Assembly (NCBI RefSeq): GCF_900148515.1
Contig: NZ_FRXN01000005.1
Span: 131,186-195,185 of the forward strand
Direction of reading: 5' to 3'
Source: Algoriphagus zhangzhouensis
GTDB lineage: Bacteria; Bacteroidota; Bacteroidia; Cytophagales; Cyclobacteriaceae
Length of the DNA stretch: 64,000 nt
A model generated the notes under the pieces. That model was given only the letters and a program-made list of their open reading frames with translations, was not told where the DNA came from and did no database searches. The number at the start of each line of letters is the position of its first letter. The stretch's first letter is position 1. The translations under genes and the position numbers were made by a program. Below are positions 9,203-18,000 of the stretch, piece by piece.

Positions 9203-10147
9203 TCATTCATAGGGTAGTCCTTCTAAATATGTCTGAATACCCACAGGTGGAGAATATGGATGTTTTGGGTTGAAATAATTCCAAACCAGTAGAGTGATTT
9301 TTCTGGTTAGTTCCCAAGCCTCATTGTCAAATTTCCAACTGGTATCTTCATTATGGTCTGTGAATATTGCTACCACAAAGTCACTTTCCGGTCCATTTAC
9401 TAAAAACACCTCCGATCTTGATGCGTTCACCATTCCTTGTTTGCTGGCAACATTGACTCCTGGAGGAATTTGACTCAGAGCATAGTCATTATAATAGGTG
9501 TTGGAAAGCAATCGGTACATCTGTTCTGATGCCGCAGGGGTTATCAACTCTTTCTGATAAATACGAACAAGAATATCAGCCATCTCTTTGGGGCTAGTTT
9601 GTCCCCATCCATACTTTTCCCAGATTTTTTCTCTACCTGGAGTGCGGCTATTTACTCTTGTATTTGTGTATCCAAGCTTTTCCATCAACTCATTGATTTG
9701 TGTGCCTCCACCTGCTAATGCCTGATTCCAAAGGGAAGTTGTATTGTCAGAATAACTCAGCATCAAGGCAATCAATGTTCTTAAATCTGTTTGAGTAGAA
9801 TCTTGAAAAAATTGCATCAAGCCAGAGCCTCCATATTTAATAGAATCTCTGTACATCAAAGCTTGATGAAATGAAAGTTCGTCTTTTTCGATTTTGTCAA
9901 AAATTCCCAGCATGATAGGGATTTTGACTATGCTAGCTGTGGAGAAAACTGTATCGGCATTGATTTCTATTTTTCTATCATTTCCAAGTTCTTGGATATA
10001 AATCCCTACATCGCCGTGGAAACCTTCTACTAAACTTTGAATTTCCTTTTCAAGACCTTTTTGGGATTGGCTATAACTTGGAATCGAAGAATAGAAAAAA
10101 GAGACAATAAGAAGCGTAATGAGCAGAAAGCTTGGATTATTTTTCAT
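9203..10147 (-). CDS. Secreted serine hydrolase of the class A beta-lactamase-like fold
   Basis: A 314-residue protein with a signal peptide cleaved near residue 26 (SYSQS). It has the SxxK nucleophile motif (S72-IV-K75), SDN at 133-135, and KQG at 236-238 in the place of KTG. The TSPKEMADIL segment (184-193) matches the helix after the omega loop of class A enzymes, but the loop itself lacks the ExxxN signature of deacylating beta-lactamases. It is therefore best called a beta-lactamase2-domain serine hydrolase (esterase or peptidase possible) rather than a resistance enzyme. It is transcribed divergently from the small gene at 10216. Confidence 0.8.
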   Translation of the reverse strand: MKNNPSFLLITLLIVSFFYSSIPSYSQSQKGLEKEIQSLVEGFHGDVGIYIQELGNDRKIEINADTVFSTASIVKIPIMLGIFDKIEKDELSFHQALMYRDSIKYGGSGLMQFFQDSTQTDLRTLIALMLSYSDNTTSLWNQALAGGGTQINELMEKLGYTNTRVNSRTPGREKIWEKYGWGQTSPKEMADILVRIYQKELITPAASEQMYRLLSNTYYNDYALSQIPPGVNVASKQGMVNASRSEVFLVNGPESDFVVAIFTDHNEDTSWKFDNEAWELTRKITLLVWNYFNPKHPYSPPVGIQTYLEGLPYE

Positions 10148-10215
10148 CTTAAAACAAAGAATTTACAATTTTGAGTGAAGCTAATTTTGAAAGCATTAAA
10201 TCTCACTAATAAAAA

Positions 10216-10494
10216 ATGGAATTAGAAGCCTTTAAAAATCTTGATTCACCTTTGAGTACATTTTCTCCAGAATTAAAATCATTATGGTATGATATGAAGG
10301 GGGATTGGCATTTGGCGCATGATCAGGTGGATCATTTGGATGGAAAATCTGCGGCAAGAGTTCATGCTTACCTTCATAGAAAGGAAGGAGATCAATGGAA
10401 TGCCGATTATTGGTATCATAGGGCAGGAGAGTCAAGACCCAGCTTATCTTTGGATGAGGAATGGCAAAAATTATTCAAAAGGTTTAACTCCTAG
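10216..10494 (+). CDS. Small conserved-looking hypothetical protein
   Basis: A 92-residue soluble protein without signal peptide or membrane segment. It is rich in Trp, His and Asp, with a central LWYDMKGDWHLAHDQVDHLDG stretch and an HAYLHRKEGDQWNADYWYHRAG-type second half. Evenly spread aromatic and charged residues and a normal ATG start argue for a real gene. I recognise the pattern from uncharacterised bacterial proteins but can name no function. A perfect -7-like box (10182-10189) precedes it and a terminator hairpin follows at 10557. Confidence 0.75.
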   Translation: MELEAFKNLDSPLSTFSPELKSLWYDMKGDWHLAHDQVDHLDGKSAARVHAYLHRKEGDQWNADYWYHRAGESRPSLSLDEEWQKLFKRFNS

Positions 10495-10556
10495 GATTTA
10501 TTGGAAAAGTCATATTTTTTTATTTTTCAGCGTATAAAATTTTGAAATTCACATGT

Positions 10557-10584
10557 AAAATACCCTGTACTGGGTATTTTCTAC
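10557..10584 (+). terminator. Hairpin terminator after the 10216 gene
   Basis: A perfect 9-bp stem (10557-10565 with 10572-10580, loop tgtact) ends in TTTT. It lies 62 nt after the stop of the small gene. Its right arm overlaps the likely -33 region of the next gene. Confidence 0.6.
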
Positions 10585-10607
10585 TGTATGATTGAAGTGT
10601 ATTTTTG
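10577..10607 (+). promoter_or_regulatory. Probable promoter for the 10632 gene
   Basis: A TTTT (-33-like, one mismatch to TTTG) is followed after 19 nt by TATTTTTG (10600-10607), a perfect Bacteroidota -7 box. The ATG is 25 nt downstream. Confidence 0.4.
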
Positions 10608-10631
10608 GTTATTAAATTTTAGCACTTCCCT

Positions 10632-10865
10632 ATGAAATTCTTTTACCTGTCCTCTAAACCCAACCAAGAAGGAAATTTTGAAATCCACGAAAGAGAATGT
10701 GATTCTATTCCTGAATCTTTGGACAGGGACTATCTAGGGCCTTTTAATAATGGTCCAGAAGCCATGAGGAAAGCTCAATCATTAAATCCAATGGCAAGCC
10801 TTTGCCCTACATGTTGTACCAATACTTTTCAAGCAGTTTTTTTTAAAGAGAAAAATCCAGAATAA
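10632..10865 (+). CDS. Small cysteine-containing hypothetical protein
   Basis: A 77-residue soluble protein. It has one cysteine in a HEREC motif (about residue 23) and a C-terminal CPTCC cluster (about residues 58-62), suggesting a metal site or disulfide. There is no signal peptide. A likely promoter lies directly upstream. The function is unknown; it may be a small zinc-binding protein, but only the cysteine spacing supports that. Confidence 0.65.
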   Translation: MKFFYLSSKPNQEGNFEIHERECDSIPESLDRDYLGPFNNGPEAMRKAQSLNPMASLCPTCCTNTFQAVFFKEKNPE

Positions 10866-11045
10866 GCTTTTTGCATATAGACTGATAGGGTAATTCAAGT
10901 ATTTGTTTTTAGGGTAAATAGCCTAAATTCATTTTTTCCATTAAGTTTGAAAATAGGAAAGGCGTTGTCATTTTTTTGTGATTCTGATGCAGATTAATGG
11001 GAGGGTTTGTTCCTGTTTTTAATGAAATACTCGATTTATATCTTG

Positions 11046-12644
11046 ATGAACTCTTTTAAGCCTCTATATGGACTTGCTTTAAGTCTAATACTCTTTTCCT
11101 GCAATTCTGAAGTTGAAAAAGTAGCTCCAGAGAAACCAAATTTCCTATTTATTGTAGTGGATGATTTGGGATATTCTGACTTGAGCGTCAATGGAAGTAA
11201 GTATTATGAAACTCCCAATATTGATGACTTGGCAAACAAGGGAGTGAACTTTGTAAATGGGTATGCCACTAGTGCTGTTTGTAGTCCATCAAGAGCAAGC
11301 TTATTGACCGGGAAGTTTACTGCTACCCATCAAGTAACTGATTGGATCGGAGCTCCGGTGGGAGAGGAATGGAGGAAATATGGCAGGTTCACCAAACTGC
11401 TGCCGCCAGATTATCCTCATTATTTGAAAGATGAATATGTGACTATTCCTGAGGCCTTAAAGACTGTTGGATATAAAACTTTCTTTGCTGGAAAATGGCA
11501 CCTTGGTGGAGAAGAACAATCTTCCCTACCAACCAATCATGGTTTTGATATCAATAAAGGTGGGTTTCATGCCGGAGGCCCTTATACTGGAGGCTATTTT
11601 TCACCTTTCAATAATCCATACTTGGAAGATCTTCCTGAAGAAAAAGGGATGACTTTGTCTATGAAATTGGCGAAGGAGACTTCTCAATTCATTGCTGAAA
11701 ACAAAGAATCTCAGTTTTTGGCTTATTTGGCATTTTATGCGGTCCATGCACCTATCCAGACGAGTGAGGAAAAGTGGTCAAAGTACCGTGATAAGGCTGA
11801 AGCCATGGGGATTGAGGAAGAAGGTTTTGAAATGGAAAGACTATTTCCAATTCGAAAAAAGCAGGATAATCCAGTTTATGCAGGCTTGATTGAGCAAGTG
11901 GATGAAGCAGTAGGATCTGTTCTTCAAACTTTGAGAGAGCAAGGCTTGGATCAAAATACAATTGTGATTTTTACCTCAGACAATGGAGGGGTAGCTTCTG
12001 GTGATAACTACTCAACCAATAGTTTGGGCTTACGAGGTGGAAAGGGATACCAATGGGAGGGAGGGACCAAGGTTCCTTACTTTGTTTACATCCCTTGGAT
12101 GGGAGAAAAAGGTCAAATTATACAGACTCCTGTAACTGGAGCCGATTTCTTTCCTACTATTTTGGAATATGCGGGAGTGCAAATGGATGAAAATGAAATT
12201 GATGGTAAAAGCTTAGTTCCTTTACTCAATGGAGAAGAAATGGATTCAAGACCTTTGTATTGGCATTATCCGCACTACGGGAATCAAGGAGGTGAGCCAA
12301 ATTCTACCATTCAAAGGGATGGAATGAAATTGATTCATTATTGGGAAGATGATAGAGTTGAGCTTTATGATTTGAGAAAAGACGTTGGGGAAACAAATGA
12401 TTTATCAGTTGAATTTTCACAAGTAGCTGAGCAGCTGGATAATGAATTGCTTCAATGGCTTAAAAGTGAAAATGCCTTTTATCCAGTGAAAGACCCCACA
12501 TTCAGTCAGGATTCATTGGGCATGAAGTTGAAATCCTATAGAGAGGTTTTGAAACCAAGATTGGAAAAGGCTAGAAAAGAGATGCTGGATAAAAACTGGA
12601 AACCGAACGAGGATTGGTGGGGTAGCAAAGTAGAGAAGCAGTAA
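11046..12644 (+). CDS. Lipoprotein sulfatase, type I (formylglycine-dependent)
   Basis: A secreted arylsulfatase-type enzyme of about 532 residues. The chosen ATG (11046) gives a short lipoprotein signal ending LILFSC; in-frame starts at 11007 and 11022 only lengthen the n-region. The active site is complete: the VVDDLGYSDL metal-binding Asp pair, CSPSRASLLTGK (Cys converted to formylglycine, about residue 79), GKWHLGG, HAPIQ, and SDNGG for the Ca2+ site. It would hydrolyse sulfate esters of an external substrate, probably a sulfated glycan, and needs a formylglycine-generating enzyme encoded elsewhere. It stands alone, without glycoside hydrolases beside it, and no T-tract terminator follows (only a hairpin at 12705). 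Confidence 0.92.
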   Translation: MNSFKPLYGLALSLILFSCNSEVEKVAPEKPNFLFIVVDDLGYSDLSVNGSKYYETPNIDDLANKGVNFVNGYATSAVCSPSRASLLTGKFTATHQVTDWIGAPVGEEWRKYGRFTKLLPPDYPHYLKDEYVTIPEALKTVGYKTFFAGKWHLGGEEQSSLPTNHGFDINKGGFHAGGPYTGGYFSPFNNPYLEDLPEEKGMTLSMKLAKETSQFIAENKESQFLAYLAFYAVHAPIQTSEEKWSKYRDKAEAMGIEEEGFEMERLFPIRKKQDNPVYAGLIEQVDEAVGSVLQTLREQGLDQNTIVIFTSDNGGVASGDNYSTNSLGLRGGKGYQWEGGTKVPYFVYIPWMGEKGQIIQTPVTGADFFPTILEYAGVQMDENEIDGKSLVPLLNGEEMDSRPLYWHYPHYGNQGGEPNSTIQRDGMKLIHYWEDDRVELYDLRKDVGETNDLSVEFSQVAEQLDNELLQWLKSENAFYPVKDPTFSQDSLGMKLKSYREVLKPRLEKARKEMLDKNWKPNEDWWGSKVEKQ

Positions 12645-12661
12645 ATTTAGTACTTGAGAAT

Positions 12662-12679
12662 TCGGGGTGTGGCGCATCC
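12662..12679 (+). pseudogene. Broken duplicate of the tRNA-Pro 5' end
   Basis: Eighteen bases match the first 17 bases of the intact tRNA-Pro at 12794, plus one base before it, with one base missing. The similarity then stops and no anticodon or T-arm follows. It covers only the acceptor 5' strand and the start of the D-arm. Confidence 0.6.
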
Positions 12680-12704
12680 ACGAAAAAAACGGGACGGTAA
12701 GCAT

Positions 12705-12723
12705 ATCCTGACAGCGTCAGGAT
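12705..12723. repeat. Small perfect palindrome between sulfatase and tRNA-Pro
   Basis: An 8-bp perfect inverted repeat (12705-12712 with 12716-12723) has a 3-base loop. No T-tract follows on either strand, so it is not an obvious terminator. Confidence 0.6.
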
Positions 12724-12740
12724 GGTCACAGCTTCAATTC

Positions 12741-12773
12741 TTTGGATGCTATAGATATTTAAGAGTAGTTTTC
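12741..12773 (+). promoter_or_regulatory. Probable promoter of tRNA-Pro
   Basis: TTTG at 12741-12744, then 21 nt, then TAGTTTTC at 12766-12773: one mismatch to TAnnTTTG. The tRNA begins 21 nt further on. Confidence 0.5.
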
Positions 12774-12793
12774 TAAAAATGATAATAATAGAT

Positions 12794-12868
12794 CGGGGTG
12801 TGGCGCAGTCCGGTTAGCGTACACGTCTGGGGGGCGTGTGGTCGCAGGTTCAAATCCTGTCACCCCGA
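12794..12868 (+). tRNA. tRNA-Pro (anticodon GGG)
   Basis: A full cloverleaf can be drawn: acceptor CGGGGTG pairs with CACCCCG, with D-arm GCGC..GCGT, anticodon stem CACGT/GCGTG and loop CTGGGGG (anticodon GGG). The T-arm is CAGGTTCAAATCCTG and the discriminator is A. CCA is not encoded. A terminator follows directly. Confidence 0.95.
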
Positions 12869-12869
12869 C

Positions 12870-12896
12870 AAAGACAGTCCACAGGGCTGTCTTTTT
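12870..12896 (+). terminator. Terminator of tRNA-Pro
   Basis: An 11-bp stem (12870-12880 with 12884-12894, one G-T pair, loop aca) ends in five T. Confidence 0.85.
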
Positions 12897-12926
12897 GATT
12901 TAGAAAGAGAAGATTTCCCGATTTCT

Positions 12927-13997
12927 TCAAAGCCTTAAATCGGCTTTCATCCCTAATGCCGTTTCTATTTCCTTTACCAATTCTTCCAATACCTGAATCC
13001 TTTCCAAATTCCCTGAAGGAAAAGCAAAAAGTCCGTTTTCATTTTTGACAGCCAAATACATTTGTTTATTCTGAAATGAAAGGAAAATGGGGCGGTCAAA
13101 CTTTTCTTTTAACTCCAAAATTCTTTCCATCAATGCTGTGGAAAGAACATATCTTGCTTCCACTTGATCTGTTCCATACACTATAAAGTTTTCCGTAAAT
13201 CTTGGGTCTTCCAGGTAGATTTCTTGCTCCTCCCTAAACTTGAAGCTGGACCAGCGATCTAATTTTACTCCTTGATTTCTTGAGAAAACCACAGTATGTC
13301 CATCGAGCTTTTTTTGGAATTTTAGCCAGCAGAACATCCCACGAAATGAATAGGGGAGGCTTTCTTCAGGTTTTTTTGAAACCAGATTTTTGAATACATA
13401 TTGATACAAAACCAAACCCATATTCAATACTGGAATGCGCATCAAAGTTCCTGACGCCTTGTTAGACAGGTCATTCTCAAGAATTCCTATGTCCGCAAGA
13501 TTGAATTCCAAACCCTTAGATCTACTTCGCATTTGACCGAAATTATACACTGAGGTTTCGCTTTTGAGCGAAGAGAAAAGTTTACTGCTCTGGATTTCCT
13601 TTTTGGGAGCGCTGGCCCCTTGTGTAAATTCCAAACCCGGAAATAGTTTATCAACCATATTAGCCATGGTTTTCATTTCTTGGGTTTTGAATTTCTGAAA
13701 GGCCTGAATGAAAAAGGAAGTTGAGAAATAGATTAATACCATCAACCCTGCAAATGGCAAGACCTGAGCATATGGATTATTGGCCGAAGGCTGAGCTTTG
13801 GCCAGTATGTCTCCAAATGGCAAATCTGTGCCAGGTAAATAGGAGGATGCTAGGATGATTAACATTCCTACCAGATAAATTCCTGTGATTCCCCAAGTGA
13901 TTTTTTGATAAAAATGCGTCCTTTTTCTCTTTGATTGGATATCCTTTAATGAATCTTGGACTTCTTTAAAAGTATGCTGAATTAAAAACTGATCCAT
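12927..13997 (-). CDS. DUF3137-domain membrane protein
   Basis: A 356-residue protein with two membrane helices (about residues 30-52 and 80-100) and a large cytosolic part matching the DUF3137 pattern, which is often encoded next to LemA. The segment after helix 2 (MVDKLFPGLEFTQG) and the later FRGMFCWLKF / LSFQNKQMYLAV strands are typical. It is the last gene of a long minus-strand run and abuts the DUF1266 gene with no gap. The function is unknown; LemA/DUF3137 pairs are generally linked to the membrane or envelope. Confidence 0.8.
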   Translation of the reverse strand: MDQFLIQHTFKEVQDSLKDIQSKRKRTHFYQKITWGITGIYLVGMLIILASSYLPGTDLPFGDILAKAQPSANNPYAQVLPFAGLMVLIYFSTSFFIQAFQKFKTQEMKTMANMVDKLFPGLEFTQGASAPKKEIQSSKLFSSLKSETSVYNFGQMRSRSKGLEFNLADIGILENDLSNKASGTLMRIPVLNMGLVLYQYVFKNLVSKKPEESLPYSFRGMFCWLKFQKKLDGHTVVFSRNQGVKLDRWSSFKFREEQEIYLEDPRFTENFIVYGTDQVEARYVLSTALMERILELKEKFDRPIFLSFQNKQMYLAVKNENGLFAFPSGNLERIQVLEELVKEIETALGMKADLRL

Positions 13998-14807
13998 TTA
14001 TGAAGGCCAGTTTATGGTGTTCCAAGGGCTGGATTGATCATTCAATACTTGTTTGTAGATGTGGCAAACCTCCTGATAATAGTTGTCATAACTTCCCTTC
14101 ATGTCCAAGGCAAAACCCAAAGAGAAACTTTTCCCGAAATCCTCCCAAGAACTAAAATTGTCCAATGCCATTTGGGTGGCGAAGTCAATGACTTTCCAAG
14201 CCTCTTCCTCAGAGATGATATTGCCTGTAAAAGCTATTCGGGCTTGTCCAACCAACATAGCAGCGTCATATCCTGCCAGGCCTATTTCCATGTCAGAATC
14301 AAAAGTAAAAATGCCTTTTTGCTTTAAATCATTAAGGATTTCCCCGGAGCTTAATACATCAAGGTATTTCTGAGACCGATCATTATTCCCGAATTTTCGC
14401 CCCATCAAATCATCCCAATTTTCCTTAGGCTCAGATTGAATCATTTGAGTGATAAAATCAAAATACCAGCGTCTTCCGTCCTTCATGAAATATTCTGTCA
14501 AATTCCAATACCCTGAAGCTGATTCAATTCCCCAGCCTTCCAAATAAGGTTGGATGGTCTTTGCATTTCTGAATTTCAATGTATTTGTGGTTGCGCTCCA
14601 CCACTCGGAAATTGGAGTATAAAGAGCTATAGAAAAGAGCTTATCTAAGCCAAGATTGCTATCTGGAGATTTTTTGAATTTGGCCTTTTCAAAATCAGGT
14701 TTATCGTATTCATCTTTGCCGATTTTAAAATATTTGTAGGCATAGGAAGCAATGGCCAAAGCTAGGATGACATACCCGTACCAAGGCAGATTTTCGAACA
14801 TTTGCAT
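13998..14807 (-). CDS. DUF1266-domain membrane-anchored protein
   Basis: A 269-residue protein with one N-terminal membrane helix (about residues 8-26) and a C-terminal domain matching DUF1266: 'GYDAAMLVGQARIAF', 'ISEEEAWKVIDFAT' and 'FSSWEDFGKSFSLGF' give the family's order of blocks (about 185-240). The catalytic role is unknown. It sits 3 nt after lemA and 0 nt before the DUF3137 gene, so the three form one transcription unit. An alternative ATG two codons in is possible. Confidence 0.75.
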   Translation of the reverse strand: MQMFENLPWYGYVILALAIASYAYKYFKIGKDEYDKPDFEKAKFKKSPDSNLGLDKLFSIALYTPISEWWSATTNTLKFRNAKTIQPYLEGWGIESASGYWNLTEYFMKDGRRWYFDFITQMIQSEPKENWDDLMGRKFGNNDRSQKYLDVLSSGEILNDLKQKGIFTFDSDMEIGLAGYDAAMLVGQARIAFTGNIISEEEAWKVIDFATQMALDNFSSWEDFGKSFSLGFALDMKGSYDNYYQEVCHIYKQVLNDQSSPWNTINWPS

Positions 14808-14810
14808 GGT

Positions 14811-15377
14811 TTATGAATTTAAAAGTTGATTGAGGTTTACTTCTTTTTGATCTGATATTGGAATCTCCAAAAGCAGTTTTTTTTCATCCTTTCGGATGCC
14901 CGCGATCAGGCTGGAAGGAAACATCTGGATTTGATTATTGTATTGCACTACTGCGGCATTGAAAGCTCTTCGAGCTGCAGAGATTTGATCTTCCATTTCA
15001 CTGACTTCATATTGAAGATGAAGAAATTGTTTGTCTGCTTTGAGCTCAGGATAATTTTCTAAAGTGATGCTGAGGCCACCAAGAATCTTGGTTAATTCAT
15101 TTGAAGCTTGAATTTTCTCTTTTTGGTCAATCGCGCTTTCTACCAGAGATCTGAGTTCGGTGACTTTTAAAAGAATCTCTTTCTCATGTTCCATGTATTT
15201 TTTGACCATGGCCGCAAGGTTGGGAAGAAGATCAAATCTCTTTTTTAGATAGATCTCAATACTCCCATAGGCTTGGTCAACTTGATTCTTTTTGAAGATG
15301 ATTTTGTTGTTGATAATGATGGTGAAAATGGCCACTAAGACTGTGATGGCTAAAAAAACTAATATGCTTGTATTCAT
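14811..15377 (-). CDS. lemA: LemA family protein
   Basis: A 188-residue protein with one N-terminal membrane helix and the long helical LemA domain: 'DLLPNLAAMVKKYMEHEKEIL', 'LTKILGGLSITLENYPELKADKQF', then the 'ARRAFNAAVVQYNNQIQMFPSSL' block. The usual length and motif order are present. LemA proteins are inner-membrane anchored with a coiled-coil body and no defined biochemical role. Here it starts the terminal lemA-DUF1266-DUF3137 trio of a 15-kb gene run, 10 nt after the preceding gene. Confidence 0.93.
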   Translation of the reverse strand: MNTSILVFLAITVLVAIFTIIINNKIIFKKNQVDQAYGSIEIYLKKRFDLLPNLAAMVKKYMEHEKEILLKVTELRSLVESAIDQKEKIQASNELTKILGGLSITLENYPELKADKQFLHLQYEVSEMEDQISAARRAFNAAVVQYNNQIQMFPSSLIAGIRKDEKKLLLEIPISDQKEVNLNQLLNS

Positions 15378-15387
15378 ATCTGAACTT

Positions 15388-16113
15388 TTAAATGTGAAGG
15401 TTCTGGAATAGCCATTTAAAAGGCTCTCCCAATGATTTTATGGATTGTAATTGCTGCAACTCAAACCTTTTGATTTGTCCATCAGTTATTGGTTCGTTGT
15501 TTTCTTCCTCGCTTTCAGTGGTGAGAATAGTTACTATTCCCTTTTGAAAATCGACCTGATAGGTTGTTTCATCTCCTGAAATTCTTTGAGTAATACTTTC
15601 CTCATATCTGACTAATTCAAATTCTGAGCTTTGATATTTGAACTGATACTTATGAGTGGACCAAGAGGTACATTCCCTGCATTGCCAGATGTAGAAGTTT
15701 ATCTGAAGCTCGCCGCTTGGGAGAATCCCCAGTTCTTTAAATGGCTCATCCATTGTAGGGGAGCCTCGATTGATAATGAAGGTGTTGGATTGGAATACTT
15801 TTTTAAATTTCCCTTTTCGTTCTCCAAAGTATATTCCCAATACTCTAGGATTTATATGCAACGTGTCGCTTTCATATCCATCAGAGTACTCAATTGTCTC
15901 TTGTAAAGGACTTTGAATTGCAAAGACTAAATCTGCGAGTCCATCCCCATTAAGATCTCCTTCGGCCTGAGATAAAATTTGCCATCCTAATGGAATCAAT
16001 TCTTCTATACAACTTCCACTTCCCGACAATTCAGGATAATTGGATTCGCTTTGTGCGAAAAGCCCATGCGCCATGAAAAACAGCCATAAAAAGTGAGTTT
16101 TAATATTAGTCAT
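15388..16113 (-). CDS. Secreted protein with an FG-GAP/VCBS-like calcium-loop motif
   Basis: A 241-residue protein with a signal peptide (cleavage near HGLFAQ). The segment AEGDLNGDGLADLVFAIQ (about 52-69) matches the Dx[DN]xDGxxD loop of FG-GAP/VCBS repeats, which often binds Ca2+. Four cysteines (ECTS, IWQCREC, GSGSC) may form disulfides. Its ATG overlaps the stop of the upstream lipoprotein gene by 4 nt, showing translational coupling. The precise function is unknown. Confidence 0.75.
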   Translation of the reverse strand: MTNIKTHFLWLFFMAHGLFAQSESNYPELSGSGSCIEELIPLGWQILSQAEGDLNGDGLADLVFAIQSPLQETIEYSDGYESDTLHINPRVLGIYFGERKGKFKKVFQSNTFIINRGSPTMDEPFKELGILPSGELQINFYIWQCRECTSWSTHKYQFKYQSSEFELVRYEESITQRISGDETTYQVDFQKGIVTILTTESEEENNEPITDGQIKRFELQQLQSIKSLGEPFKWLFQNLHI

Positions 16114-17981
16114 GGGGTATTTGTCTTTAAAACCAATTGATTGCCTTGATAAACGTAAATGGCATTGGAGACCTTAGTGCTAAATTCTTCGCCTGGTTTC
16201 AACATCAAATAGTTAGATTTTATAGCGAAAACTAGGCTGCTCTCTACCTCATGAATCTCCACTATCTCGGTTAGGAAATCCTTTTCCTCATTGCCTTCTA
16301 TATCGAGAGTACCTACGTGTTTTTTTGCGTTTTCTTCAAGGATAAAAACTTCTCCTCCAAAAGGATATTCAAAGGCTTTTTGGCAAATGATAATGATTTT
16401 ATTAGAAGCCTCGGCGGTATAAAAATGAGGTTCAAAGTGATAGAGATCTCCAAAACCCAGTGATTGAAAAACTAGGTCGTTTTCCGAATCCAGCAGTAGC
16501 AAACGATCTCCCCATTCAAATTGGGATTCGGTACTAGATGTATAATGTTTTCCCTTTTCTGGGATGTAATTTCCAGTTATTATTTTTTGCCCATTTAATT
16601 CATAGGCCTGATCTATATGGAAATTGTCTTGTTGGAGGTTCTCAAGCTTCTTTGGATGGATTTGTGGATAGGATTTGCTTTCAAATCCATCTTCTACTTC
16701 AATATACTTTGTGCCATCAAACTTCAGAATTGTGTTTTTGATCTGGTAAGAATTTTCCGATTGGCACTCCTCATCCTCATCTTGATAATTCCTTGTTTCT
16801 GAGATTTTTTTATTGACCAAAAGGTCAAAATAGCCTTTAGTCTTATTGGGACTCAGAAATACTATTTTTTCCTCGCTTTCAAATTCACCATCACAATTGC
16901 CGTCCCATTCTCCTCCAAAATCTTTGATGGAGTAATTGGAAAGAATTTTCTTAAGCTTATCACCTGATTTAATAAACAATGACAATGTTTTATTTGAATA
17001 GGGATTTACCCTAGACATTCCCAAATAATCGACTTGTAATCCATAAGCTTTCGTTTTTTCAGAAAGCTGAAACTGCGCAGTGTCGATGTTTATTTCCCGC
17101 AATTCAATTGCGTCAGAGACCCATTGGTTAGTTTGATTGCTTTCGAAAAATTGGTGAGTGATTTTACCTGTTTGATTATCTGCTATTATAATGTGACTGT
17201 TGAGTTCAAAATACTGTTCTCCTTCATCGACTATCTCAGGGATGGCCAGAAAAGTTTCATTCGGATTTTCTGGGTAGACCTTTGTCTTGATCATAGAGTT
17301 TTTTGTCTGCACCCAATCCAATTTTAGTTCTGTCAAAACCTTATCGATCAGTTCAAAATCTTCAAAGAATTCGTTCAGGTTTTTTGTGTCTACTTTTTCA
17401 ATGGTTCCATCCCAACGGATTTCGTATTCCACTTGCTCGATTTCTTTGGAATCACCCCAGTATATTTGATTTACCGTGAGGAGATTTTCACTGATTCGTG
17501 AAACAACCTGTGACATTCCTTCGGCGATTTCATCATAAGAGACTAATTCATGGTCAATAATATCCCCTTCAGCATTGTAGTTGATGAGGATGCTTTCCAT
17601 TTCATTATCACTTTTTAAAACAGTGACCACCACGGAATGGTAGTCATCCCGAATCAGTAGGGTGTACATGTCAATTGCTCTAACATTGAGGTTTTCAAAA
17701 TTTAAATCCGGATACACCTGATCTAATTTCAATGCCTTGAAATCTATATGGGTATAATCATCTTCATCGAAAAAACTGTCAAAATTGGTTTTTTCAATCT
17801 GAGGTAAGTTTTTGGCTTTTGCTGATTTAATCGTTTCCAAAAAGCCTTTTTCAACACCTTCGGACAAACTGTCTTTTGCACCATCAATCACCTCTATGGC
17901 CCCAGGAGTATTTTTGTCTTCTTGGGTCTTGGAACTGCAGGAAAGGATGAATAAAATCAATACGATGTATGATGTTTTCAT
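16110..17981 (-). CDS. Large hypothetical lipoprotein
   Basis: A 623-residue protein with a lipoprotein signal (LFILSC, Cys15) and a mature part rich in beta strands with many Asp/Glu. It contains cysteine pairs (GNCDGEFESEE and EDEECQSE) and repeated WxxxIE/FDGT-like strands, so a propeller- or beta-sandwich-like body is likely. I recognise no family. It belongs to the long run of envelope genes and overlaps the next gene by 4 nt (ATGA). Confidence 0.7.
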   Translation of the reverse strand: MKTSYIVLILFILSCSSKTQEDKNTPGAIEVIDGAKDSLSEGVEKGFLETIKSAKAKNLPQIEKTNFDSFFDEDDYTHIDFKALKLDQVYPDLNFENLNVRAIDMYTLLIRDDYHSVVVTVLKSDNEMESILINYNAEGDIIDHELVSYDEIAEGMSQVVSRISENLLTVNQIYWGDSKEIEQVEYEIRWDGTIEKVDTKNLNEFFEDFELIDKVLTELKLDWVQTKNSMIKTKVYPENPNETFLAIPEIVDEGEQYFELNSHIIIADNQTGKITHQFFESNQTNQWVSDAIELREINIDTAQFQLSEKTKAYGLQVDYLGMSRVNPYSNKTLSLFIKSGDKLKKILSNYSIKDFGGEWDGNCDGEFESEEKIVFLSPNKTKGYFDLLVNKKISETRNYQDEDEECQSENSYQIKNTILKFDGTKYIEVEDGFESKSYPQIHPKKLENLQQDNFHIDQAYELNGQKIITGNYIPEKGKHYTSSTESQFEWGDRLLLLDSENDLVFQSLGFGDLYHFEPHFYTAEASNKIIIICQKAFEYPFGGEVFILEENAKKHVGTLDIEGNEEKDFLTEIVEIHEVESSLVFAIKSNYLMLKPGEEFSTKVSNAIYVYQGNQLVLKTNTP

Positions 17982-18000
17982 AATGTGTTTGCCTATTTAT

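Noticed and set aside
12705..12723. Palindrome read as a terminator of the sulfatase
   Set aside because: No T-tract follows on either strand.
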